Origin: J134 sp964484045
Lineage (GTDB): Bacteria > Pseudomonadota > Alphaproteobacteria > Sphingomonadales > Rhodothalassiaceae
Assembly: GCA_964484045.1 (NCBI GenBank)
Contig: CAZAEP010000006.1
Span: 1 to 30,120, forward strand
Length of the DNA: 30,120 nt
Direction: 5' to 3'
The position numbers and the translations under genes are program-made. This document shows, in pieces, positions 22,302 through 30,120 of the stretch. Within the stretch, counting starts at the first letter, position 1; each line of letters starts with the position of its first letter. A model generated the notes under the pieces. That model ran no database searches. It saw only the letters and a program-made list of their open reading frames with translations, and had not been told where the DNA came from.

Positions 22302-22964
22302 TCAGCATTTGCGCGCGAGCGTGACGCCGTCGCCGATCGGCAGCATGGCGAGCTCGATGCGGGGATCGTCCTTCAGTCTGGCGTTGAAGTCGCGGATGGC
22401 GGCGGTGTCGGGGTCTTGTGCCGCGGGGTCGACGACCTTGCCCGACCACAGGACATTGTCCACCGCGATGAGCCCGCCCGGGCGCAGGAGTGCGAGGCAG
22501 GCCTCGTAATAGGCCGGGTAACCGGTCTTGTCGGCGTCGATATAGGCGAAATCGATGCTCGCCTCGTGCCCGGCGCTGCGCAGGCGCGCAAGCGTCTCGA
22601 GGGCCGGGCCGATGATCAGGTCGATGCGCTCCGCGACCCCCGCCTCGTCCCAGTAGCGGCGACCGATGTCGGTCCATTCGGTCGAGATGTCGAGCGCGAA
22701 GACCTTGCCCTCGCGACCGAGCGCGCGGGCGAAGGCAAGGGTCGCATAGCCGGTGAAGACGCCGACCTCGATCGCCCGCCGCGCGCCCATGAGCCTGAGG
22801 ACGAGCGCAAGCGCATTGACCTGTTCGACGGAACTGCGCAGGTCGGCGCGCGCGAGGGCATCGCTCTCCTCGCGCAGGCGCCGCATGATGTCGGGCTCGC
22901 GGACGCCGTATTCCACGAGATAGTCGTGGAGCGTGGCGTCAAGACCCATGGTGCGGAGGCTCAT
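22302..22964 (-). CDS. Class I SAM-dependent O-methyltransferase (CCoAOMT-like)
   Basis: A 220-residue methyltransferase of the caffeoyl-CoA/catechol O-methyltransferase family. The SAM-binding motif is AIEVGVFTGYATLAFA, followed by the acidic strand end ALDISTEW, the metal-binding Asp region FAYIDADKTGYPAYYE, and LLRPGGLIAVDNVLWSGKV with the second ligand set. These enzymes methylate a hydroxyl of a catechol-like acceptor using a divalent metal. The acceptor here is unknown. I chose the ATG at 22964 (MSLRTMGLDATLHDYL) since the family starts there and AGGGGA lies about ten bases upstream. It is upstream of and co-oriented with the aldehyde dehydrogenase and divergent from the phosphatase. 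Confidence 0.92.
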   Translation of the reverse strand: MSLRTMGLDATLHDYLVEYGVREPDIMRRLREESDALARADLRSSVEQVNALALVLRLMGARRAIEVGVFTGYATLAFARALGREGKVFALDISTEWTDIGRRYWDEAGVAERIDLIIGPALETLARLRSAGHEASIDFAYIDADKTGYPAYYEACLALLRPGGLIAVDNVLWSGKVVDPAAQDPDTAAIRDFNARLKDDPRIELAMLPIGDGVTLARKC

Positions 22965-23120
22965 GGCAGATTTTCCCCTGCGGCGTGCCGTCATGCTCGC
23001 CCAAGATCGACGCGATCGCAAGAGCCGATGGGGGCGATGTTCGCGCTTGCCAAGTTCGCCGGCCTCGGCCACAGAATGCGGGGCAGGCCCACCGATCATC
23101 GAAGAGGAGACCGCTTCATC

Positions 23121-24593
23121 ATGGCTCGTATGCCGCTGATTCTCGCTTTTCTGCTCTCAGGACTTTCCGCGCTCGCGCAGGAAGTCCCGGCCCCGCCGCG
23201 CGCGGACCCGATGTGGCAGAGCGCCGAAGCCGCGCTCGCCGCGCGCCGCGCGGTGCGCCCCCGCGAGGGGCGGGCGAAGAACGTGATTCTCTTCATCGGC
23301 GACGGCATGGGCGTCTCCACGATTACCGCGATCCGCATCTTCGACGGACAGAGCCGGGGCGGGAGCGGCGAGGAGAACGTGCTTTCCTTCGAGCGTTTCC
23401 CGTACACGGCGCTCGTCAAGACCTACAACGTCAATGCGCAGGTGCCCGATTCGGCAGGCACCGCAAGCGCGATCATGACCGGTGTGAAGACCAATCGCGG
23501 AGTCATCGACATGGCGGCATCCCACGAGGTGGCGACCTGCGGCGATCCGGCGGACGGTCTTCTGCCGAGCCTTGCCGAGCGCGCCGCGGCCGGCGGGCGG
23601 GCCGTCGGGGTCGTGACCACGGCGCGGCTCACCCATGCCACCCCGGCCACGGTCTATGCCCACAGTCCGTCGCGCGAATGGGAGGCCGATGTCGATCTCA
23701 GCGACGAGGCGCGCCGTCATGGCTGCACGGACATCGCCGCGCAGCTCATCGCCTTTGCCTATGGTGACGGGATCAATGTCGCGATGGGAGGCGGACGCGC
23801 GAACTTCCTTCCCGCCGCACGGGGCGGTCGCCGCCGTGACGGCCGCGATCTCGTCCGCGAATGGCGGGCCCGTCACAGCGATGCGCAGGTGGTGACCACG
23901 GCGGCCGGGCTTGCTGCGGTCGCGCCGGCATCGACGCGTCATCTGCTCGGCCTCTTCGCCGATTCCCACATGGCCTATGAGGCGAAGCGCGGCGACGATC
24001 AGCCCTCGCTTGCGGAGATGACGCGGCGGGCCATCGATATCCTGGCGCAGCACGAGGACGGCTTCTTCCTGTTGGTCGAGGGCGGGCGCATCGACCATGC
24101 CCATCATGAAGGCCGCGCGGCCCTTGCGCTTCATGACGGGCAAGCCTTCGCGGAAGCCGTGGGCGCGGCCCTGGCGCGCGTCGATCTCGACGAGACATTG
24201 ATCATCGTCACCGCCGATCACAGCCATGTCTTCACTATCGCCGGCTACCCGGCGCGCGGCAATCCGATCCTGGGCCTTGCCCGCGGGCTCGACGAACACG
24301 GCCGCCCCACGGGCAGGCCTCTTCTCGCCGCCGACGGCAAGCCCTACACCACGCTCGGCTACTGGGACGGTCCCGGGGCCGTCGGCGCCGCCCGTCCCGA
24401 TCTCGACGAGGCGACCGTCACGGCACGCGACTACCGTCAGCAGGCGGTGGTCCCGCTGCGTTCGGAGACCCATGGCGGGGAGGACGTGGCGGCCTTTGCC
24501 ACCGGCCCATGGGCGCATCTCGTGGGCGGCGTGATGGAGCAGAATCTGCTCTATCACGTGATGGCGCGTGCGATGGACCTCGACGGGTCGTGA
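23121..24593 (+). CDS. Alkaline phosphatase, PhoA type
   Basis: A 490-residue periplasmic enzyme with a signal peptide (LILAFLLSGLSALAQ, cleavage near residue 20). Metal and catalytic residues are recognisable: Asp61 in LFIGDGMG, the Ser nucleophile at 111 in VPDSAGTASAIMTG, TARLTHATPATVYAH, EGGRIDHAHHEG carrying the Asp and His ligands, TADHSHVF, and ETHGGEDVAAFATGP. It hydrolyses phosphate monoesters, releasing inorganic phosphate. The ATG at 23121 has GAGGAG about 12 bases upstream; a second in-frame ATG nine bases later is possible. I saw no obvious Pho box upstream. The stop lies four bases from the stop of the convergent EAL gene. Confidence 0.93.
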   Translation: MARMPLILAFLLSGLSALAQEVPAPPRADPMWQSAEAALAARRAVRPREGRAKNVILFIGDGMGVSTITAIRIFDGQSRGGSGEENVLSFERFPYTALVKTYNVNAQVPDSAGTASAIMTGVKTNRGVIDMAASHEVATCGDPADGLLPSLAERAAAGGRAVGVVTTARLTHATPATVYAHSPSREWEADVDLSDEARRHGCTDIAAQLIAFAYGDGINVAMGGGRANFLPAARGGRRRDGRDLVREWRARHSDAQVVTTAAGLAAVAPASTRHLLGLFADSHMAYEAKRGDDQPSLAEMTRRAIDILAQHEDGFFLLVEGGRIDHAHHEGRAALALHDGQAFAEAVGAALARVDLDETLIIVTADHSHVFTIAGYPARGNPILGLARGLDEHGRPTGRPLLAADGKPYTTLGYWDGPGAVGAARPDLDEATVTARDYRQQAVVPLRSETHGGEDVAAFATGPWAHLVGGVMEQNLLYHVMARAMDLDGS

Positions 24594-24597
24594 CGAT

Positions 24598-25644
24598 TCA
24601 GGATTCGAGCGGCCCGTCCTCGGGACGACCGAAATAGAAGCCCTGCATGTAATCGGTGCCCATCGAGCGCAGCAGACGCGCGGTCTTTTCGTCCTCGACG
24701 CCCTCGGCGATGACCATGACGCCGGACTGTTTCGCGGCATCGACCATGTTTGCGGTGATGTTCCAGATCGGCGGTTCGGTGCGGATGCGGCTGATCAGGG
24801 ACTTGTCGAGCTTGATATAGTCGGGCTTGAGGCCGATCAGCATGGTAAGGTTGTTGAAGCCGCTGCCGAAATCGTCGAGCGCGATGCGATAGCCGGCGCT
24901 GCGGCAGAAGTCGATGACGCCGGCGAGCTTGGCGATATCGTCGACGGCCTCGCTCTCCACGATCTCGAAGACGACGCGGTCGGGGTCGATCCCGGCGGCC
25001 TCGATGAGATCGAGCGTATCGGCGAAGGCCGACTGCTTGATCGAGACGCTCGCGGGAAGGACATTGATGAACAGCCGTTCCTTGATCCCGTATTTGGCCG
25101 CGGTGCGGACGGCGCTGTCGCGGGCGGCGTTGTCGAGGCGCGTCGCGAGCTCGCCCTGCGCGGCGAGGAACATTTCCAGCGGCGGGACGACCTCCCCGTC
25201 GCGCTTGAGACCGCGAAAGAGAAACTCGTAGCCGTGGACGGCGCCGTCGGAGGCGTTGACGATGGGTTGCAACTGACTCTTGAAGCGGCGCTCGGCGATC
25301 AGCTCGGCGAGCCAGCGGGTCGAATGATGCTTGACGAAGGACTCCACCGTGTCGATGCGTGCGAAGTCCGCAAGCTGCGGCGTTGCGCTCGAAAAGACGA
25401 GCGCCTTGGTCTGACGCTGGGTTTCGAGGGACAGGCCCTCGCCCAGCGTCCGCGCAAGCGTTTCCACGTCTTCGGCGAAGACCCCGACGACCCGGCTCGA
25501 GTCGGTCGCGAAACTGACGAAGCCGGCCGCTACCAGCATGTCGGCGATCGATATGGCAGACGAGGAACTCTTTGCCCATAGCAGAACGCGCAACGTGTCC
25601 CTGTCGCTGTGCGGCAGGGAGGCCTCCATGAGCGGGAGCGTCAT
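24598..25644 (-). CDS. EAL-domain cyclic-di-GMP phosphodiesterase-like protein
   Basis: A 348-residue soluble protein. Residues about 118-345 are an EAL domain, which cuts cyclic di-GMP to pGpG. The signature is EFL rather than EAL (GYEFLFRG, Glu140), but the other residues are in place: Asn194 (LFINVLP), Glu227 (FEIVESEAV), Asp257/Asp258 (LDDFGSGF), Lys278 (YIKLDKSLI) and Glu314 (IAEGVED). Activity is therefore likely. The first 115 residues form an alpha/beta region (LRVLLWAKSSSSAISIADMLVAAGFV) that may be a receiver-like or other sensor fold; I do not recognise it. GGAGGG lies just before the ATG. The neighbours give no functional clue. Confidence 0.9.
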   Translation of the reverse strand: MTLPLMEASLPHSDRDTLRVLLWAKSSSSAISIADMLVAAGFVSFATDSSRVVGVFAEDVETLARTLGEGLSLETQRQTKALVFSSATPQLADFARIDTVESFVKHHSTRWLAELIAERRFKSQLQPIVNASDGAVHGYEFLFRGLKRDGEVVPPLEMFLAAQGELATRLDNAARDSAVRTAAKYGIKERLFINVLPASVSIKQSAFADTLDLIEAAGIDPDRVVFEIVESEAVDDIAKLAGVIDFCRSAGYRIALDDFGSGFNNLTMLIGLKPDYIKLDKSLISRIRTEPPIWNITANMVDAAKQSGVMVIAEGVEDEKTARLLRSMGTDYMQGFYFGRPEDGPLES

Positions 25645-25799
25645 AGGCCCTCCATATTTTCCGGCGGCATCCGCGCGTGGTCCGGTGCTGACATGCGAGA
25701 GGTCGATCCTCTTTATTCATTCTTGGGGGGAGGCGTGCCGCTCCCCTCCAGCCATTCCACGCTAGCGATGAAGGTTAAATAAATCCTTAGCAAATCCAC

Positions 25800-26780
25800 T
25801 CAACCGCGAAGAAGAGCGCCAAGCTCCGCGCGAGGTCCGCCCGCGGCGAGAGCGAGGATGAGCAGGAGGCGCGCCCTGGCGGCGCTGAAGCCGCCGGCGG
25901 GGATGAGGCCGCGAGCGATGAGGTCGCGCTCCGCGCCCTTGTAGCCGTAGGTCTCCTCGAGCACGGATCCGGCTCCCGTCCGGGTGGTGAAGACGACCGG
26001 GATGCGCGGGGCGAGCCGGGCTGCCCGGTCGGCCATCGCCGCCGGAAGGTGACCGGCGCCGAAGGCTTCGAGAACCACCCCCGCGGTGTCGAGCGGCAGG
26101 TGGTCGAGGAGGGCGCCGTCGTCGTCGAACGCCGCTGCGACGAGCGCCACGCGGGGCAGTGGCGCGTCGGCGTCGGGCCGCGGCAGATGCGGCGGCAGGA
26201 GCGGTCGGGCATGAAGCCGGACCCGGCCCTCGACGACATGGCCGACAGGGCCGCAATCGGGCGCGGCGAAGGCCGCGGGATCGGTGCTGTGGCGCTTCTC
26301 CACGAAGCGGGCGGCGTGGAGCGTGTCGTTCATCGCCACGAGAACGCCGCATCCGGCGAGCGCCGGCGTGCCCGCGGCGACCGCTGCGGCGAGGAGATTG
26401 GCCGGCCCGTCCGGTGAGGGCTGGCTCGGACTGCGCATGGCGCCGGTCACGATGACCGGCACCGCGAGTCGCAGGAAGACACCGAGCAGGAAGGCGCATT
26501 CGGCCAGCGTATCGGTGCCCTGGGTGACGATGATGCCGCGGGCGCCGGCCGCCGCGGCCGCTTCGATGCGGTCCGCGAGGCGGGCGATGTCGGCGATCGA
26601 GAGATTGGCGCTCGCCCGATTCGCGACTTCGCTCACCGCAATGTCGGCGATGCCGTCGAGCGCGGGGACCGCCGCGACGAGCGCCTCTCCGGTGAGCGCC
26701 GGCACGAGCCCGCCCGTCTTGTCCCCGGTCATGGCGATGGTGCCGCCGAGCGAGAAGAGGGCGAGGCGCGGCCGGGTCAT
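25800..26780 (-). CDS. L-asparaginase
   Basis: A 326-residue asparaginase/glutaminase-family enzyme that hydrolyses asparagine to aspartate and ammonia. Both catalytic threonine motifs are present: FSLGGTIAMT near residue 14 and IVTQGTDTLAECAFLL near residue 87. The TGAMR segment and VAMNDTLHAARFVEKRHST, which carries the conserved Lys, follow. No signal peptide is seen, so it is cytosolic. It starts only three bases after the alanine dehydrogenase stop with no clear ribosome site of its own, which suggests translational coupling in one operon. Both products release ammonia from amino acids. Confidence 0.92.
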   Translation of the reverse strand: MTRPRLALFSLGGTIAMTGDKTGGLVPALTGEALVAAVPALDGIADIAVSEVANRASANLSIADIARLADRIEAAAAAGARGIIVTQGTDTLAECAFLLGVFLRLAVPVIVTGAMRSPSQPSPDGPANLLAAAVAAGTPALAGCGVLVAMNDTLHAARFVEKRHSTDPAAFAAPDCGPVGHVVEGRVRLHARPLLPPHLPRPDADAPLPRVALVAAAFDDDGALLDHLPLDTAGVVLEAFGAGHLPAAMADRAARLAPRIPVVFTTRTGAGSVLEETYGYKGAERDLIARGLIPAGGFSAARARLLLILALAAGGPRAELGALLRG

Positions 26781-26783
26781 GAA

Positions 26784-27902
26784 TCAGGCCGCAAGCGCGT
26801 CCGCCGCCGGCACATGGTCGACGCCGAGCGCCTCCGCGACGGCGGCGTAGGTGACCTTGCCGCGATGGATGTTGAGTCCGGCGAGAAGGTGCGGGTCGTC
26901 GCGCAGCGCTTCGGCATAGCCCTTGTCGGCGAGGGCGAGGGTGAAGGGCAGGGTGACGTTGTTGAGCGCGAAGGTGGAGGTGCGGGCCACCGCGCCGGGC
27001 ATGTTGGCGACGCAATAATGCACCACGTCGTCGACGATATAGGTGGGGTCGGCATGCGTCGTCGGATGCGAGGTCGCAAAGCAGCCGCCCTGGTCGATGG
27101 CGATGTCGACGAGCACCGAGCCGCGGCGCATGGCGCGCACCATCTCGCGGCTGACGATCTTCGGCGCCGCGGCGCCGGGAACGAGCACGGCGCCGATGAC
27201 GAGATCGGCGGCGAGCACATGCTCTTCGACCGCATGAGCGGTGGAGAAGACCGTGTTGAGCTTGGAGCCGAACTGGAAATCGAGCTCCTGCAGACGTCGC
27301 ACCGACTTGTCGAGCACCGTGACATGCGCCTCCATGCCCATCGCCATGCGCGCGGCATTGGTGCCGACCACGCCGCCGCCGATGATCACCACATTCGCCG
27401 CCGGAACGCCGGGAACGCCGCCGAGCAACATGCCGCGGCCGCCCTGGTTCATCTCGAGCGCATGGGCGCCGGCCTGGATCGACATCCGCCCGGCGACCTC
27501 GCTCATCGGCGCAAGCAGGGGCAGGCCGCCGCGATCGTCGGTGACGGTCTCGTAGGCGATGGCGATGCAGCCGGAGTCGATCAGGCCCCGCGCCTGTTCG
27601 GGGTCGGGCGCGAGATGGAGATAGGTGAACAGCACCTGGCCCTCGCGCAGCAACCTGATCTCGGAAGGCTGCGGCTCCTTCACCTTCACGATCATGTCGG
27701 CCCGCGCGAAGACCTCCTCGGCGCCGTCGACGATGTCCGCCCCGGCGGCGCGGTAGGTCTCGTCGTCGAGGTCGATCTCGAACCCGGCATTCTTCTGCAC
27801 CATCACCTCATGGCCGTGGCGGACGAGTTCGCGAACCGCCGACGGCGTCAGGCCGACGCGATATTCGTGGGTCTTGATCTCCTTGGGGACACCGATGCGC
27901 AT
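26784..27902 (-). CDS. ald: Alanine dehydrogenase
   Basis: A 372-residue enzyme that interconverts L-alanine with pyruvate and ammonia using NAD. It starts MRIGVPKEIKTHEYRVGLTPSAV. Catalytic Lys75 (KVKEP) and His96 (TYLHLAPD) are present, as is the Rossmann GGGVVGTNAA near residue 174 and the C-terminal GAVARTSTFALNNVTLPF typical of Ald rather than transhydrogenase alpha. The length matches the family. GGAGG is seven bases before the ATG at 27902; the longer frame upstream is not homologous. A near-palindrome about 100 bases upstream may bind an Lrp/AldR-type activator. It is the first gene of the pair with asparaginase. Confidence 0.96.
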   Translation of the reverse strand: MRIGVPKEIKTHEYRVGLTPSAVRELVRHGHEVMVQKNAGFEIDLDDETYRAAGADIVDGAEEVFARADMIVKVKEPQPSEIRLLREGQVLFTYLHLAPDPEQARGLIDSGCIAIAYETVTDDRGGLPLLAPMSEVAGRMSIQAGAHALEMNQGGRGMLLGGVPGVPAANVVIIGGGVVGTNAARMAMGMEAHVTVLDKSVRRLQELDFQFGSKLNTVFSTAHAVEEHVLAADLVIGAVLVPGAAAPKIVSREMVRAMRRGSVLVDIAIDQGGCFATSHPTTHADPTYIVDDVVHYCVANMPGAVARTSTFALNNVTLPFTLALADKGYAEALRDDPHLLAGLNIHRGKVTYAAVAEALGVDHVPAADALAA

Positions 27903-28000
27903 GCCGTTTCCTCCATTTTCGCACCTATCGCCACGCGGGCTGCCGTTTCGCCGCTTATAACGCCGCTTTCCCGGCTTGTCTTCCGGCGCGGTGCGTGGCG

Positions 28001-28018
28001 TGCAAAAAATTTTCCGCA
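28001..28018. promoter_or_regulatory. Near-palindrome upstream of ald, possible Lrp/AsnC-family site
   Basis: TGCAAAAAATTTTCCGCA has 9-base arms with two mismatched pairs and an A/T-rich centre, the general form of Lrp/AsnC-family sites. It is about 100 bases before the alanine dehydrogenase start and after the cysteine synthase stop. Ald genes are often controlled by Lrp-type regulators, which supports but does not prove the assignment. Confidence 0.4.
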
Positions 28019-28048
28019 TGGTCTAAAATCGACCGGAAAGACCGGCTG

Positions 28049-29086
28049 TCAGGAGGCCGGGCGGTCAAGCCATTCGGGCACCGGGAGGCCCTTGCTCCTG
28101 AGGAAGGCGGGGTTGAAGAGGCGCGAGCGATAGCGCAGGCCGGAGTCGCACAGGAGCGTGACGATGGTGCGGCCCGGTCCAAGCGCGCGGGCGAGCCGGA
28201 TGGCGCCGGCGACATTGACCCCGCTCGACGCGCCGACGCAGAAGCCCTCCTCGCGCAGGAGGTCGAACACGATCGGAATCGCCTCCGTGTCGGGGATCTC
28301 GTAGGCGCAGTCGACCGGTGCGTCCTCGAGATTGCGGGTGACCCGGCTCTGCCCGATGCCTTCCGTGATCGAGGATCCGCGGCTTTCGAGCTTTCCATGG
28401 GTGAACCAGGAATACATGGCCGCGCCCGGCGGGTCGGCGCAGGCGATGGTGATGTCGCGGTTCTTCCGCTTCAGACCGAAGGCGACGCCGGCGAGCGTGC
28501 CGCCGGTGCCGATGGCGGCGACGAAGCCGTCGATGCGGCCGCCGGTCTCCTCCCATATCTCCTGCGCCGTCGTTTTCTCATGGCTCTCGCGATTGGCGAC
28601 ATTGTCGAACTGATTGGCCCAGATGACGCCGTGCTCTTCCTCCGCCGCCCGCTCGGCGGCGATGCGCGCCGCCACCTTCTGGAAATTGCCCGGGTCCCTA
28701 TATGGAACGGCGGGGACAAGCACCACCTCGGCGCCCAGAAGACGCAGGGTCTCGACCTTCTCCGGGCTCTGCGTCTCGGGCATGACGATGAGCGTGCGAT
28801 AGCCGCGGGCGTTGGCGACGACGGCGAGCCCGATGCCCGTGTTGCCGGCGGTTCCCTCGACGATCAGTCCGCCGGGTTCGATCAGTCCGCGGCGCTCGGC
28901 ATCGAGCACGATCTCGAGCGCCGGGCGGTCCTTTACCGACCCGCCCGGGTTGGCGTATTCGCATTTGACGAGAATGTCGCAACCGGTGGTCTCGCTGGCG
29001 CGACGCAGCCTGACCAGCGGCGTGTCGCCGATGGCCGCGACGGCACTCGTCGCCGCCGTCGGGATGGTGCCGCCGGCGCGCTTCAC
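28049..29086 (-). CDS. Cysteine synthase family PLP enzyme
   Basis: A 345-residue fold type II PLP enzyme that makes cysteine from O-acetylserine and sulfide, or a close variant. The PLP lysine is Lys52 in NPGGSVKDRPA, the substrate loop is EGTAGNTGIGLA (about 77-88), and the phosphate loop is GTGGTLAG (about 193-200). The C-terminal SSGVNVAGAIRLA is also typical. It is longer than CysK of E. coli (about 320), with an extended tail ending in FNPAFLRSKGLPVPEWL, a form common in alphaproteobacteria and labelled cysteine synthase A. The start is a GTG with GGAG about eight bases upstream. It is divergent from the M28 peptidase. Cystathionine beta-synthase-like activity cannot be excluded. Confidence 0.9.
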   Translation of the reverse strand: MKRAGGTIPTAATSAVAAIGDTPLVRLRRASETTGCDILVKCEYANPGGSVKDRPALEIVLDAERRGLIEPGGLIVEGTAGNTGIGLAVVANARGYRTLIVMPETQSPEKVETLRLLGAEVVLVPAVPYRDPGNFQKVAARIAAERAAEEEHGVIWANQFDNVANRESHEKTTAQEIWEETGGRIDGFVAAIGTGGTLAGVAFGLKRKNRDITIACADPPGAAMYSWFTHGKLESRGSSITEGIGQSRVTRNLEDAPVDCAYEIPDTEAIPIVFDLLREEGFCVGASSGVNVAGAIRLARALGPGRTIVTLLCDSGLRYRSRLFNPAFLRSKGLPVPEWLDRPAS

Positions 29087-29294
29087 CGGACGGCTCCGCG
29101 GCAGGAGTGGACGTGTCGTTGCGCGTTCATCCCTGTCCTCGTGCGGTCGTTGCGTGTAGGCATCATGTTACCGCATGCGTCGGGAATTCCCAATCGCGGC
29201 GCGGCCGTCGCGCGGCATTTCCGCGTACTTGACGCACGCCTCCCGGGCTGCGAGCCTGCGGTCGACGAAACGTTCCGCGATCGGAGATGCCCCC

Positions 29295-30120
<826 letters not shown>

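Noticed and set aside
20737..22964. A lignin-degradation operon from the coniferyl aldehyde dehydrogenase and O-methyltransferase, linked with ubiX/UbiD
   Set aside because: Both families have broad substrates, there is no ring-cleavage or demethylase gene nearby, and the UbiD-like gene is over 10 kb away. It stays a loose theme, not a pathway.
25727..25746. GGGGAG/CTCCCC hairpin considered as a terminator of the asparaginase operon
   Set aside because: The stem is only six pairs and neither strand has a following T-run, so it is not a convincing intrinsic terminator.
25775..25790. A TTAA pair between asparaginase and the EAL gene resembling a CtrA box
   Set aside because: The half-sites are eight, not seven, bases apart and one is TTAG, so it does not meet the consensus.

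Overview
This is a contiguous 30.1 kb piece of a high-G+C chromosome, densely coding on both strands. It is almost certainly from an alphaproteobacterium. Three histidine kinases carry dimerisation domains of the DivJ/PleC type, one has a perfect CtrA-type box (TTAA-N7-TTAA) in front of it, there is an FNR-like regulator of the alphaproteobacterial sort, and most genes are alphaproteobacterial housekeeping genes. I cannot name the genus. No rRNA, tRNA, CRISPR array, insertion sequence or prophage was seen.

Layout, left to right. 1-6.4 kb: the 3' end of galE, then a leftward block of nfeD and a stomatin-like qmcA gene, a one-repeat Sel1 protein, a CBS-type histidine kinase with a CtrA-type box, and gatB preceded by a possible small Cys-rich gene and a glutathione S-transferase. 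6.4-7.5 kb: an AbrB-type antitoxin/Doc toxin pair. 7.5-10.6 kb: tetR-ubiX facing a divergent UbiD-family gene across a repeated operator. 10.6-13 kb: gatA-gatC, with ruvX divergent. 13-16 kb: a membrane-bound histidine kinase with a TPR-like sensor region and a Nudix hydrolase. 16-19.8 kb: an FNR-like regulator, a strikingly A+T-rich control region, then a soluble PAS kinase and a globin-coupled chemoreceptor. 19.8-25.6 kb: a secreted protein resembling an M48 peptidase without its zinc ligands, a coniferyl-aldehyde-type dehydrogenase, an O-methyltransferase, a PhoA-type alkaline phosphatase and an EAL protein. 25.8-30.1 kb: an alanine dehydrogenase/asparaginase pair, a cysteine synthase, and the start of an M28 peptidase lipoprotein that runs off the window.

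How the genes work together. GatA, GatB and GatC make the tRNA-dependent amidotransferase that corrects Glu-tRNA(Gln) and Asp-tRNA(Asn), but gatB lies about 5 kb from gatCA. TetR, UbiX and the UbiD-like protein form one regulated unit in which UbiX supplies prenylated FMN. The FNR-like protein, PAS kinase and globin chemoreceptor look like an oxygen-sensing module arranged around a single control region. Alanine dehydrogenase and asparaginase are translationally close and both release ammonia from amino acids.

The points most worth a second look are the A+T-rich island inside the oxygen-sensing module, the UbiD homologue whose two catalytic acidic residues are replaced by Gln and Ser, the M48-like protein without HEXXH, the CtrA-type boxes, and a possible unannotated Cys-rich small gene before gatB. 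All functions are assigned from motifs and recalled family knowledge; no database search was possible.
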